A DNA stretch of 64,000 nucleotides from Campylobacter showae (GTDB taxonomy: Bacteria; Campylobacterota; Campylobacteria; Campylobacterales; Campylobacteraceae). The position numbers and the translations under genes were made by a program. The notes beneath the pieces were generated by a model, which made no database searches, was not told the DNA's origin, and was given only the letters and a program-made list of their open reading frames with translations. Of this stretch, positions 9,638 to 18,719 are shown in pieces (positions within the stretch are counted from its first letter, which is position 1; each line of letters opens with the position of its first letter). Location of the stretch: the NCBI RefSeq assembly GCF_900573985.1, contig NZ_UWOK01000002.1:235758-299757 (forward strand), given 5' to 3'.

Positions 9638-10372
9638 TTATCGTTTTTCTAAATCTTCTATGTAAAATTTATTTCCGCCTTTGGTATATCTTATCTCATC
9701 TCTTGATAAAGAAAATCCTCTTCCCTCGTCTCCGAAGAAACCGTATTTTTTAGTTTTATAGCTATAAGATACAGACATACTTATGTATACGGGTTCGTCG
9801 TTGTCGTCTATATAAAGATATAAGGGCAATACAGAAGCATATTTATATGCTTCTTCTCCTGTTATCCTTTTAATTTTATCTTCATAAAAACTACTTATGT
9901 TGGGTAATATTTTTTTACTTGCTCGTTCGTAATCGATATAAGTCGTATAGTATTTTTTACCGTTGGAGAGGGTTTGAATAGGATATATTTTCTTACTTAC
10001 TATATGAGAGACATATCTATCAAGGACTATATTTTCATCGCTACTATTATATTTTTTCATAAATTTATCTTTGTTGTTATTCCAAACCCTATTTAAAAAA
10101 TATCCATTAGTGGTTATTTGTTTTTTAACAACTTGCTCGCATTCTGATTTTGATTTATTATCATAGCAATCCTTCAGCTCGTTCCTCTCCCTCTCTCTGC
10201 TCTGAATTTCTTCATAGTATTTTTTATTAAACACATACACCCCTCCGTATTTCTTACCTAGCTTTGTTATTTCGCTATTGCTTAGTTTGTTGTTATTGCT
10301 AGTATCCTTTGCACTACATCCTACTAAAAATACTATAGCTAATAAGGCTAATATGCTTAAGGTAAATTTCAC
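9638..10372 (-). CDS. Lipoprotein, orphan immunity paralogue 3
   Basis: 244 aa, the longest of the four lipoproteins. It has the same lipobox (LVGC) and N-terminal KYGGVYVFNKKYYEEIQSRERER, then an extra lysine- and asparagine-rich insert at about 70-125 with two cysteines, then QTLSNGKKYYTT and the GFFGDEGRGFSLSRDEIRY tail. Conserved ends around a variable middle suggest that the middle sets specificity for a different effector variant. Confidence 0.7.
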   Translation of the reverse strand: MKFTLSILALLAIVFLVGCSAKDTSNNNKLSNSEITKLGKKYGGVYVFNKKYYEEIQSRERERNELKDCYDNKSKSECEQVVKKQITTNGYFLNRVWNNNKDKFMKKYNSSDENIVLDRYVSHIVSKKIYPIQTLSNGKKYYTTYIDYERASKKILPNISSFYEDKIKRITGEEAYKYASVLPLYLYIDDNDEPVYISMSVSYSYKTKKYGFFGDEGRGFSLSRDEIRYTKGGNKFYIEDLEKR

Positions 10373-10460
10373 TACGTATCCTTTGGTTATCTTGGGTATT
10401 TGTTTGTATTATAGCTACTTAAATTTTAAGGCAAGTTAATTTTTGAGTTAAGATTACTAG

Positions 10461-10643
10461 TTAAAAGCTTTTAGTTATGCTATCTTTAAATTTCCACCTA
10501 GCAGGCTTTCTTTCTTTAAATTTATCAAACCATCCGTCATCTTCATTCTCATTTACCCAATGAAGCATAGCATAGCTAGCGTCCGCTATGTCTGCGTAGT
10601 CTTTAAATTTAGATATTAGGTCTTTGGTTGAAATTTCGCTCAT
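10461..10643 (-). pseudogene. Orphan effector N-terminal stub 3 (60 aa)
   Basis: Begins MSEISTKDLISKF and keeps the effector leader through WFDKFKERKPARWKF, then stops after KDSITKSF as stub 1 does. It starts 4 nt after the stop of the 202-aa lipoprotein. The shared breakpoint after WKF in stubs 1 and 3 suggests one was copied from the other. Confidence 0.7.
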
Positions 10644-10647
10644 GGTA

Positions 10648-11256
10648 TTATTTTCTTTCCAGGTCTTCTAAATAAAACCTGTTTCCGCCTTTTACGGTAT
10701 ATATTTCATCTCTTGATAAAGCAAATCCTCTTCCTTCGTCTCCGAAAAGACCAAATTTAGTTCCTTGATAGCTATATGTTGCAGAAAGCTCTATAGGTAC
10801 TATTTCGTCATTATCCACGTAGAAGTATCCTATGTCTATAGAGGGTTTAAATTTATTATAATCTTCTTGTCCTATGAAATTTATGACCTCGTTTATATAT
10901 TTTTTAGAAACATTAACGGCCTTTTTATAATCTTGCTCATAAGATCTAGTGCTTGTATAGTATTTTTTACCGTTGGAGAGGGTTTGGGGGAGTGCATTAT
11001 CTAGGACTTTTAAATCATCCTTCTTAAAAACTTTCTTTGTTTTAAAAAAATCATCCATATAGTCTTTTCTCTCCCTCTCCCTATCATCTATTTCCTTTTC
11101 GAATTTCTTATTAAACACATACACCCCTCCGTATTTCTTACCTAGCTTTGTTATTTCGCTATTGCTTAGTTTGTTGTTATTGCTAGTATCCCTTGCACTA
11201 CATCCTACTAAAAATACTATAGCTAATAAGGCTAATATGCTTAAGGTAAATTTCAC
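10648..11256 (-). CDS. Lipoprotein, orphan immunity paralogue 4 (array head)
   Basis: 202 aa with lipobox LVGC (Cys19) and the shared KYGGVYVFNKK, QTLSNGKKYYT and LFGDEGRGFALSRDEI blocks. The middle (about 60-85, FFKTKKVFKKDD) is unique. It is the first gene of the left array and lies divergent to hcp, with about 135 bp between them that must hold the promoters for both. Confidence 0.7.
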   Translation of the reverse strand: MKFTLSILALLAIVFLVGCSARDTSNNNKLSNSEITKLGKKYGGVYVFNKKFEKEIDDRERERKDYMDDFFKTKKVFKKDDLKVLDNALPQTLSNGKKYYTSTRSYEQDYKKAVNVSKKYINEVINFIGQEDYNKFKPSIDIGYFYVDNDEIVPIELSATYSYQGTKFGLFGDEGRGFALSRDEIYTVKGGNRFYLEDLERK

Positions 11257-11392
11257 TATGTATCCTTTGGTTACCTGGTGTTTGTTTGTATTATAGCTTT
11301 TTAAATTTTAAGAGAGGATATTCGTAAGAAAATCAAGTAAAATAAAAGTTTATGTTGGATACAATAGTAAATATTTTTTCAAAGGAGTAAAA

Positions 11393-11911
11393 ATGGCACA
11401 GCCGGCGTACATCAGGATAGAAGGCTCTTCGCAAGGCCTAATTTCAAGCGGAGCATCTACGGAAACCAGTATAGGCAACCGTTATCAGTCGGGGCACGAA
11501 GATGAAATCATGGCGCAGGAAGTATCTCATATAGTAAACGTCCCTGTAGATCCGCAAAGCGGTCAGCCTTCGGGACAAAGAGTACATAAACCTTTTGTTT
11601 TCACGTCATCGCTAAACAAGGCGGTTCCGCTACTTTACAATGCGCTAACTAGCGGAGAGAGACTAAACAACGTAGAAGTTCATTGGTTTAGAACATCTAC
11701 TAGCGGCGGTGCGGAGCACTATTTTACCACTAAGCTGGAAGATGCGATAATAACCGACATAACCCTCGTCATGCCAAATGCTCAGGACAAAAACAATAAC
11801 GATAAGACGGAGTTGTTTAAGGTCTCTATGAACTATAGAAAGATAACATGGGAGCACGTTGCGGCTGGAACCAGCGGAAGCGACGACTGGAGAGAAAACT
11901 CAAGAAGCTAA
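11393..11911 (+). CDS. hcp: Hcp, T6SS inner tube protein
   Basis: 172 aa, the usual Hcp size. The N-terminus MAQPAYIRIEGSSQGLISSG, the block HEDEIMAQEVSHIV, VHKPFVFTSSLNKAVPLLYNA and the C-terminal FKVSMNYRKITWEHV are typical of the Hcp family. Hcp hexamers stack into the tube that carries VgrG and effectors out of the cell and are shed on firing. A clear AAAGGAG lies 6 nt before the ATG. It stands apart from vgrG by about 250 bp containing a hairpin. No core T6SS genes (tssA-M) are in the window. Confidence 0.95.
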   Translation: MAQPAYIRIEGSSQGLISSGASTETSIGNRYQSGHEDEIMAQEVSHIVNVPVDPQSGQPSGQRVHKPFVFTSSLNKAVPLLYNALTSGERLNNVEVHWFRTSTSGGAEHYFTTKLEDAIITDITLVMPNAQDKNNNDKTELFKVSMNYRKITWEHVAAGTSGSDDWRENSRS

Positions 11912-11921
11912 GCTAAATTTA

Positions 11922-11944
11922 GGAGACTTGTTTCACAAGTCTCC
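11922..11944 (+). terminator. Hairpin after hcp
   Basis: GGAGACTTG pairs perfectly with CAAGTCTCC around a 5-nt loop, 11 nt after the hcp stop. Only a weak T-rich tail follows (TACTATATTTA). It may end or attenuate hcp transcription, allowing more Hcp than VgrG. Confidence 0.55.
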
Positions 11945-12164
11945 TACTATATTTACAATCACCCTTTAAAACGGTAATTATAAATATAGTATAGCAAATT
12001 AAAAGGCTATAGTGTATTTATAAAATTAGATAAATTTGATCTATCATAAAACGCTTTGTATTGCCGCCTATCTTAAAATGTTTTAAAATTTAAGTTAGCC
12101 GCATCAACCCAAAGCGCGGCGGAATACAAAATTTGAGCTATTATAGAGTACAGGAACGATACGC

Positions 12165-14609
12165 ATGGATTCACAAAAACCGATTTCGTATGCAAATTTG
12201 ACTATAAACGGACAGGTTTTTACCGTAACGAAAGCTACGATAAAAGAGAGCTTGGAAGAGATATTTTCCGCAGAGTGCGAAGGATACTGCGAAAGCATGG
12301 AAAGTCCGCTTATTCAAAGCTTAAATTCTACTCTTTCCAATGATCTAGACGGATATAAATTCCTAGACAAGCAAGCCGTTTTAAAAATAAAAAAGATAGC
12401 ATTGCAAAATACGAGCGATCCAAGCTCTATTAACTTACCAAGTAGCGGTGGTATAGATGAATCGGTATATAATGGAATAATATCCGAAGTGGGGTATATA
12501 GGGACGTCAAATACCGGGGGCCATAAAAGCTCTATTTCTCAAAAGTATTTTTTTAAATTCGTTTTAAGCTCTCCACTCTTTAGGCTATCGATAAATTCGG
12601 CAAATAGAATTTTTACCGATCAGACTATAATAGACGTTATAAAAGAAATTTTAAAATTTTACCAAACCTCGCTGATAAAAGAGGTTGATTTTTCTAATGT
12701 AAAAAACTCGTATGAGCCAAGAGAGTATATCTCGCAATACAATGAAAGCGATTTAAATTTCTTGCAAAGGATTTGCTTTAATAACGGTATATATTTTTAT
12801 GAGGACGATAAAAAGATATATTTTTACGATACGGTAACTATTTCCGGTTTTGAGTTAGCAAATCAAGACGGCGCGACTTTAAACGCTCCTTCTGGCTTTA
12901 GAGAGGTAAATTTTAATCCAAATATCAACAATGCATTAAAACAAGAATGCATAAAAGCTATAAATAAGACCGAAATTTTAAACGCTAACAGCTTTTCTTA
13001 TTCTTCGCAAAACACTATGTATCCCACCGTTTTAGATATGGTAAATTCCAAACAAAACGAGAAGACTAAATACAATGCGCATTTTCATTTAGGTCAGTAT
13101 TCTTTTACGCAGCAAGAGTCTTTAAATATCCCTACGGAGCTAAAAAGGCGTAGATCTATTTTAAATTTAAATACCTATATAGCCGATTCCAACGTATTTG
13201 GTTTGAAGTTAAATAGCGGGGTGTCTTTAAGCTATGATCCCTCTGCCTTAAAAAACGATACTAAATTTGATTTTAAAATCATAGCCCTCGTTCAAAATTT
13301 CGTAGACGAGACGAATTTGGAAAATAGACTAGATACCAACGATATAGTCCCAATCTCCGGCAAAAGCTTCTCGACATCTTATAGCAATCAAATAATAATG
13401 CTTCCTTCTAGTACCGTATACGTGCCAAAATTTAAAACAAAGCCTAGATCCCCGGAAGTAACCTTGGGAGTAGTTATAGGAAACAACGGCATAGACGACG
13501 AGAAGAATACTATCCACACCGATGAACACGGCCGCGTAAAAGTAAGAATCAATGCCTTTTCTTCTCAGGAGACGGTGGATGATTGTTTTAACCCAAATGG
13601 CATCAACTCAACAAATACCAAAGACTACTCTCATAGCGCTTATTTAAGAGTAATGACGCCTATAGCTAGTAGCGATTCGGGGTTTTTTGCTATACCTAGA
13701 ATAGGCGACGAAGTCGTAGTGTCGTTTCTGGAAGGGGATATAGATAAGCCTATGGTTAGCGCTAGTTTATATAATGCCTATAACCCGCAGCTGCCCAATT
13801 TACCCAGCGATTACCATCAAACTACGTTAAGCTCAAAAACTATAGGCGTAAACGAAAGCGGTAGAAATGAATTTACTTTTTCAAATTTAAAAGACAAAGA
13901 GCATATTTATTTAAAAGCCCAGAAAGATTACGGCGAACTCATCCAGCATGATTTTACCCAAACCATACTAAACGATAAGTCCTCAAAAGTGTTAGGAACC
14001 TACACTGAAAGAATACAAGAAGCTCACGTGCAAACCATAGACCTAGCCAAAAACGTAAACGTAGGGGCGGAATATCTCACAACGGTAGGCCTTAGCAAAG
14101 ATACCGTCGTAGGACTATCAAATACGGTAAACGTGGGAGTAGATAATAAAATAAGAGTCGGACAAGATAGCTCAGAATATGTAGGAAACGATAAAAATAT
14201 CGAAATAAAAGGAAATTTAGATACCGTCATCTATCAAAACGAGAATCGAACCGTCAAAGAAGATAAAAAAGACGTGATCGAAGGCAGTTATGAGATGAAC
14301 TCTTCAAAGGGAATAAACAAATACACCCAAGAGCACATAGTTCTCCAAGCCGACAACTACATAGATATAAAATCTAAGTCAAATTTAGCCACCAACACAG
14401 ACTCTCAGCATACGGAAGTCGCGGACTCTAAATTTTCGGATATTAAGTCAAACTACGAGGTCGATGCCGGTAATCAAATCTTGCACCAAGTCGGCAACGC
14501 TCAAATCGAGATAACGTCAAATAACGTAATTATTAGAGCCGGCGGGGTAGAAGCGATATTTGATCAACGAGGTATAACCGTCATAGGCGGAGAAGTAAGG
14601 GCGGAGTAA
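12165..14609 (+). CDS. vgrG: VgrG, T6SS spike protein
   Basis: 814 aa. Residues 1-380 resemble the gp27-like hub (FKFVLSSPLFRLSINSANRIFTDQTIIDVI, SDLNFLQRICFNNGIYFY). An OB-fold gp5-like part follows near 430-540 (VTLGVVIGNN, DEHGRVKVRI, DEVVVSFLEGD). The C-terminus is a long repetitive beta-helix needle (VNVGAEYLTTVGLSKDTVVGLS, then DNYIDIKSKSNL). No extra enzymatic domain is seen, so cargo is probably non-covalent, through PAAR-like effectors such as the 1228-aa protein. Convergent with the right-hand array. Confidence 0.93.
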   Translation: MDSQKPISYANLTINGQVFTVTKATIKESLEEIFSAECEGYCESMESPLIQSLNSTLSNDLDGYKFLDKQAVLKIKKIALQNTSDPSSINLPSSGGIDESVYNGIISEVGYIGTSNTGGHKSSISQKYFFKFVLSSPLFRLSINSANRIFTDQTIIDVIKEILKFYQTSLIKEVDFSNVKNSYEPREYISQYNESDLNFLQRICFNNGIYFYEDDKKIYFYDTVTISGFELANQDGATLNAPSGFREVNFNPNINNALKQECIKAINKTEILNANSFSYSSQNTMYPTVLDMVNSKQNEKTKYNAHFHLGQYSFTQQESLNIPTELKRRRSILNLNTYIADSNVFGLKLNSGVSLSYDPSALKNDTKFDFKIIALVQNFVDETNLENRLDTNDIVPISGKSFSTSYSNQIIMLPSSTVYVPKFKTKPRSPEVTLGVVIGNNGIDDEKNTIHTDEHGRVKVRINAFSSQETVDDCFNPNGINSTNTKDYSHSAYLRVMTPIASSDSGFFAIPRIGDEVVVSFLEGDIDKPMVSASLYNAYNPQLPNLPSDYHQTTLSSKTIGVNESGRNEFTFSNLKDKEHIYLKAQKDYGELIQHDFTQTILNDKSSKVLGTYTERIQEAHVQTIDLAKNVNVGAEYLTTVGLSKDTVVGLSNTVNVGVDNKIRVGQDSSEYVGNDKNIEIKGNLDTVIYQNENRTVKEDKKDVIEGSYEMNSSKGINKYTQEHIVLQADNYIDIKSKSNLATNTDSQHTEVADSKFSDIKSNYEVDAGNQILHQVGNAQIEITSNNVIIRAGGVEAIFDQRGITVIGGEVRAE

Positions 14610-14870
14610 GGATGTCTTCTCATAGATATAGTCAAATCTAAACCTTGCTCGGTCATCGGTTTTTGTGTATATTTAATATACTGGCACAGTAAATAGCCGT
14701 ACTTTCATTCCAAATTTTATTTAGAAGCTTTTTGGATATCTAGTAAATTATATATGCTAATAATATAGTGCAAATAACTTATTTACGGCAACAAGAGATA
14801 CCAAAAGCGCTTTGCGCATACCATCTTAGTATCCTTACTCAAAAATGCTTTAGTGTCTCTAAAAATTACG
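14610..14870. other. Intergenic, short decayed ORF behind vgrG
   Basis: An ATG at 14612 opens only nine codons (SSHRYSQI) before a stop. No intact gene is seen. This is the convergent junction between vgrG and the right array and may be the stump of a former vgrG-linked adaptor or effector. Confidence 0.35.
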
Positions 14871-15674
14871 TTAATCCTCCTCTTCCTTTCTATCCTCAGG
14901 CAACACTAGATGACCATTTTCGTCTATTAGGGAGTATTGAACCAATACTATATAGAGTAGATCATGTATTTTGTATCTATCAAAATCACCGGTATAGTTA
15001 TCATATTTTCTTAAAAACTCGGCATAAGGCTTATTGTCTGTTTTTTTAATGTCTTTCAAGTCTCTAAAAGAGTAAAGTATAGGCACATACTTTAAGGTAT
15101 CTTCAAATACCTCTTTAAAATACTCATAGTCTTCATCGTAAATTCTCTCAAACAGCTTTTTATCGTTTTTATAAAGCATTAAGGCTAGTTTAGCTGTGGA
15201 GTTTCTATAATGAGACCTAGTGCAATGAATAGAATTGCCAACGCTATAATTATATTTAATTTGCACCCTAAAGACTTTAGAATATCCTTCTATACACTCT
15301 TTTTGAGTTTTACTTATCCTCTCTCTTGCTATCTTCCTGGCTTTATCTTTTAGCTTAGGATTTTCTTTTACTATTAGATTATAAAGATCGCTAAAGTAGT
15401 TATCTCTAAAGGCAATAAATTTCGACTGGCAAACAAAGTCTTCTAAAGAGTACTCTTTAAATTTATACTTTCCTTTAGCATCAGAACATTTAAAGCTAGG
15501 AGGTATCTTAGTGCCATAAGCGTTAAAAGAATAGTCATCTCCGGTAAAAAAATTATTATCAACCTGCTCTAATTGCTCAATAGCCTTTTCACTAGCCTTA
15601 CCAGGCATTAAAGGCTCAAACGAGTGTAAATTTAAAACAACTAATACTGTTAGCAGTATTTTAAATTTCATCAC
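14871..15674 (-). CDS. Periplasmic LprI-like immunity protein (orphan copy)
   Basis: 267 aa with an N-terminal signal peptide (MMKFKILLTVLVVLNLHS) and no lipobox. Cysteines around FKC...FVC, a conserved DNYFSDLYN and KTQKEC follow the spacing of LprI-like (DUF1311) lysozyme-inhibitor domains. The C-terminal half ends EDRKEEED. It is a close paralogue of the gene at 22448, nearly identical over the last 90 residues, but lies at the far end of the array near vgrG without a toxin beside it. Likely a retained immunity variant. The LprI assignment rests on cysteine pattern only. Confidence 0.65.
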   Translation of the reverse strand: MMKFKILLTVLVVLNLHSFEPLMPGKASEKAIEQLEQVDNNFFTGDDYSFNAYGTKIPPSFKCSDAKGKYKFKEYSLEDFVCQSKFIAFRDNYFSDLYNLIVKENPKLKDKARKIARERISKTQKECIEGYSKVFRVQIKYNYSVGNSIHCTRSHYRNSTAKLALMLYKNDKKLFERIYDEDYEYFKEVFEDTLKYVPILYSFRDLKDIKKTDNKPYAEFLRKYDNYTGDFDRYKIHDLLYIVLVQYSLIDENGHLVLPEDRKEEED

Positions 15675-15732
15675 AGTACTCCCGCTTAGTTAAATATACT
15701 TATTTTATAATATATTGCTCAAATTATCTAAA

Positions 15733-16290
15733 TTACTGCTTATTTTTATAAAAGTTTTTTCTCATGTCGTTAAGAATTTCTGGAGTAATTTGATTTATAT
15801 AAAGTCTATTCTTTTTACCATGATCTGTATAGTAATTTTCTACTTTATTAATTTTTTCATCGTTTATAGCCTCATCTATATATCCAAATTTCCAAATGTA
15901 CTCATACAAATAAAATTCTGAGGCTAAATTTTTAAAAAGTATATAAAAATCCACTATGTTTCCGTCTCTGTCTTGTGTTCCACCTTTAAACTCAATTATA
16001 TTGCCATTAGCTGTAACGTTCCACATAGACATATCATCGTAACAGAAACTCCATTTTTTTATCTTATCTTTGTAAATAATGGCGCACTCTTTTATATCTA
16101 TTGCCCGACCTAGATTGTCGTCATTATAATCACGTAAAATTTTTACAGAATAGCTATTACTGCCTATTTTAAAATAATAATTAGATGCGTCTTTGTATTT
16201 AAAATTTGGTATTTCATCTTTTCCCATACCATTGCAAGCCAGCAATGATACTAATAAAAATGCACTATTTAAAAATTTGAAAAAATTCAT
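15733..16290 (-). CDS. Small lipoprotein, immunity-like
   Basis: 185 aa. The signal peptide ends in a plausible lipobox (SLLAC, Cys19). The mature part is aromatic-rich with KYKDASNYYF, a pair of cysteines (KECAIIY, WSFCYDD) and YTDHGKKNRLYINQ near the end. No known family. It sits 3 nt after the stop of the preceding signal-peptide gene, as immunity genes in this array usually do. Function as an immunity lipoprotein is inferred from context. Confidence 0.6.
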   Translation of the reverse strand: MNFFKFLNSAFLLVSLLACNGMGKDEIPNFKYKDASNYYFKIGSNSYSVKILRDYNDDNLGRAIDIKECAIIYKDKIKKWSFCYDDMSMWNVTANGNIIEFKGGTQDRDGNIVDFYILFKNLASEFYLYEYIWKFGYIDEAINDEKINKVENYYTDHGKKNRLYINQITPEILNDMRKNFYKNKQ

Positions 16291-16293
16291 ATT

Positions 16294-16950
16294 CTATGAT
16301 CCATCGGTACTATATCCATCAGGGTTTTTTATTAGGAATTTTTTAACAGCATCCGCGTCATATCCTTCACAATCATCGTCACACTGAAAGTCTATGATTT
16401 TTGTTAGAGGTGAAATAATGATCGAATTTTCTTTTTTGTTTAACTCATAGCAGTTGGTTGAGTTGCTCTTTGTGCCATTTAAAGAGTAGCTATTGATAAC
16501 ACAAAGATTTTTCTTTTGATTTATATCCGTAAAAAACACTGACTTTATTTCATCAAATATATCTATAATATCAGGTTCTACTAAGGTTTTATCTGTGTTT
16601 AAGAGCACCATTTGTGTTTTGTTGTTTTGTGTTTTTAAAAACGTAAGTACAGCTAAAACACCATCTAGTTTTACTATGACTGGTTTATGTGGCATTGTAG
16701 CTTTGTCATCTATTTTGCATTGCTCCCAGTCATCTTTTGTCCATTGGCTTTGAAGTTTTTTAGAGATAAACATGCAGTTTATTTCTGCTCTATTGGCATT
16801 TTTTGGAGACTCAAAGGAAAAAGCTCCACCATCAACCTGCCCATACCCATCACTTGCTTTTTTAGTAGCCTTGTTGGGCGTTAAAAACTCGAATGGATAT
16901 AAATTTTGCCCTATAAATACAAATGTTAGTAATAAAATTTTAAATTTTAT
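16294..16950 (-). pseudogene. Chimeric secreted immunity-like gene with lost ATG
   Basis: The open frame reaches up to 16950, where the codon is ATA in a setting (AAGAGATAAAATTTAAAATT) otherwise matching the ATG start of the paralogue at 23254. The first 50 codons encode the same leader as the LprI-like genes (KFKILLLTFVFIGQNLYPFE, PNKATKKASDGYGQVDGGAF), but the remaining 160 residues are unrelated (WTKDDWEQCKIDDKA, DFQCDDDCEGYDADAV). So a shared export leader has been joined to a different mature domain, and the start was then lost by one base. The next in-frame ATG at 16773 would give a product without a signal. Confidence 0.55.
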
Positions 16951-17050
16951 CTCTTATCCTTTTATTTAAATTTCTTAAATATATTTGCTTCTCTTATGCG
17001 TTTATACGAATTTGCCAAAATGATTAATTATAAAAAGAGCTATTATAGCA

Positions 17051-17605
17051 TCACGGGTACTCAAATCCAAATTCATACTCTTTTAAAACTCCATTAGAAA
17101 AGATGAATTTCTCGTAGTAGAGTGACATATCAAATTCTTGTAAGAGTTTGCTTTCATTTTGCTCAGTGATGTAGGTGACGATAGAAATGGCGTTTTCTTC
17201 TTGTAGATCGTTTGGTTTACCTAGTTTCTTTAAAATTTGGTCTTGTTTGTCGCCAAGTTTTATGCCAGAATTTGTAGTGAAATCTTTTATTTTGCTGGAA
17301 TTTATATAATCTTTAGTCAAATTTTTATCAAAAAATTTGACATTTATCCTTTGGACCTCACCGCTACCACCACAACAAAAATCGAGCGTCATTATCTGTG
17401 TTCTTGATAAATTTATGAAGCTTGCCTTTTCGCCGTCTAAGAAATATTTAATTTTTTTAGATGATAAATTACTTGTAGGTAAAATTTTACCTACTTTGAT
17501 TTTGTCTATGCTTGTTGTGCGTGGTAAATTTTCACTGGCTATTAAATTTAGAAAACCTAAAATTAGAGATAGTATTAAAAAGTGTTTCATTGCAATTTTA
17601 TTCAT
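17051..17605 (-). CDS. Periplasmic immunity-like protein (184 aa)
   Basis: I take the start at MNKIAMKHFLILSL, whose ATG overlaps the stop of the preceding 111-aa fragment as ATGAATAA. The signal peptide runs to LIASE. Mature part: DFCCGGSGEVQRINV and LGDKQDQILKKLGKPN, which recalls the SmpA/BLIP-like repeats of small periplasmic inhibitors. Translational coupling to a toxin-like fragment supports an immunity role. The export signal would mean its toxin acts in the periplasm. Confidence 0.6.
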   Translation of the reverse strand: MNKIAMKHFLILSLILGFLNLIASENLPRTTSIDKIKVGKILPTSNLSSKKIKYFLDGEKASFINLSRTQIMTLDFCCGGSGEVQRINVKFFDKNLTKDYINSSKIKDFTTNSGIKLGDKQDQILKKLGKPNDLQEENAISIVTYITEQNESKLLQEFDMSLYYEKFIFSNGVLKEYEFGFEYP

Positions 17606-17933
17606 CTTTATTAAAGTCGCTCCAGCCGTTGCCAAGATATTTTGGGTTCGGACTAAATTCCCCAGCCCCTATGTCAAGATCGCCGCTATTTGGTATCCTG
17701 TAATGACCCCATGCGCATGGCTTTATTTGTACCTTGCCTACCTTGCACTCTCCACAAAATAAATTATTTGCGTACAAATCCTCATCTTCTGATATATCGT
17801 CGTATAGCAATTTTTCATCGTTGTCAATGTACCATCTTGTTAGCATACAGCCTTTAGCTTGAAATTTTTCTGTTTCGCCTTTTATAAAATAGGTCGCTAA
17901 AGCTATGCCTTGGGCATTGATTTTGCCTTTCAT
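17598..17933 (-). CDS. Displaced toxin-tip fragment (111 aa, unrecognised)
   Basis: No signal peptide. The frame stays open upstream of the ATG for 15 more codons (YTNFNYGVDDF) until a stop, as expected for the C-terminal end of a once longer protein. Visible: FCGECKVGKV with paired cysteines, KPCAWGHYRIPNSGD and a charged end SDFNKDE. It overlaps a signal-peptide gene at its stop, the usual toxin-then-immunity order. I do not recognise the fold; toxin status is inferred from organisation. Confidence 0.45.
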   Translation of the reverse strand: MKGKINAQGIALATYFIKGETEKFQAKGCMLTRWYIDNDEKLLYDDISEDEDLYANNLFCGECKVGKVQIKPCAWGHYRIPNSGDLDIGAGEFSPNPKYLGNGWSDFNKDE

Positions 17934-17975
17934 AAAATCATCAACACCGTAGTTAAAATTTGTATATTTTCTTAT

Positions 17976-18308
17976 TTAAGATATTTGAATTTCGCCGTTA
18001 AATGGGCGAGCTTCTCCGGTTATCTTATAGTTGCCAGATACTATATATTTTGACCTTGATATCTTTTTAACGTTATCAAAATTTATACGTAGTCTGTGAT
18101 AATTGGCTCCGATATAACCCAAAAATTTTATACGATTGTCAGCTAAAATGTTAGAAAAATCAAATTTATCAAACTTATTTTCACTTATAAAATGTGCCTT
18201 GCTATCTAGATACCCACTAAAGCACTGCTTGGTGGCTTGCTCTGCAAAAAGAGGGATCGACATAAATAGCGTTAGATAGAAAAGAATTATTTTATTGAAA
18301 GTCTTCAT
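17976..18308 (-). CDS. Small secreted protein, immunity-like (110 aa)
   Basis: Signal peptide MKTFNKIILFYLTLFMSIPLFAE, then an 87-residue mature part with KQCFSGYLDSKAHF and a terminal beta-rich piece (KYIVSGNYKITGEARPF). Its ATG overlaps the end of the broken gene upstream by 17 nt. No known family; a periplasmic immunity role is inferred from the neighbourhood. Confidence 0.5.
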   Translation of the reverse strand: MKTFNKIILFYLTLFMSIPLFAEQATKQCFSGYLDSKAHFISENKFDKFDFSNILADNRIKFLGYIGANYHRLRINFDNVKKISRSKYIVSGNYKITGEARPFNGEIQIS

Positions 18309-18676
18309 TTTTGTTTATCGCCTCACACGCTTCAAAATTTACTACAGCTCTCTTGTTTTCATCTGCATCTATTCGTAGCGCCAGGTAGCATCCATTACTT
18401 TCATATATATACTCATTTGCAAAATAGGCTAGTTCTCACCATATTCGTCATCGTCCGTCTCTGGATCAAGATCTATATTTTTATTCTTGGCTACTCCAGA
18501 TATTTTTATGGCATCGTTATTTGCCTTATTCTTATAGATTAGGCTAAATTTGATCTTATCTTTAGCTATCTGCTTTGTGCTCAAATTTGCACTCACAATA
18601 TCTGTTTTATATGCAAAAACTTGTGCAAATAAGGCACTACAAATAGTTACAATAAAAAGTATCGTTTTTATATCAT
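18292..18676 (-). pseudogene. Broken secreted immunity-like gene
   Basis: A frame beginning KTILFIVTICSALFAQVFA is a good signal peptide but has no ATG; the nearest one (in ATGATATAA) is out of frame and dies at once. The frame stops after DDDEYGEN near 18432 and continues one base over as ELAYFANEYIYESNGCYLAL to FEACEAINKNEDFQ. Two defects, a lost start and a 1-nt frameshift, make this a decayed member of the periplasmic immunity series. Confidence 0.6.
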
Positions 18677-18719
18677 TTCTCCAAAAATTTATTTAGAACA
18701 AAAAATAAAGGCATTAGGT

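Noticed and set aside
14768..15049. 93-aa plus-strand frame behind vgrG
   Set aside because: Mostly antisense to the LprI-like gene, no ribosome site.
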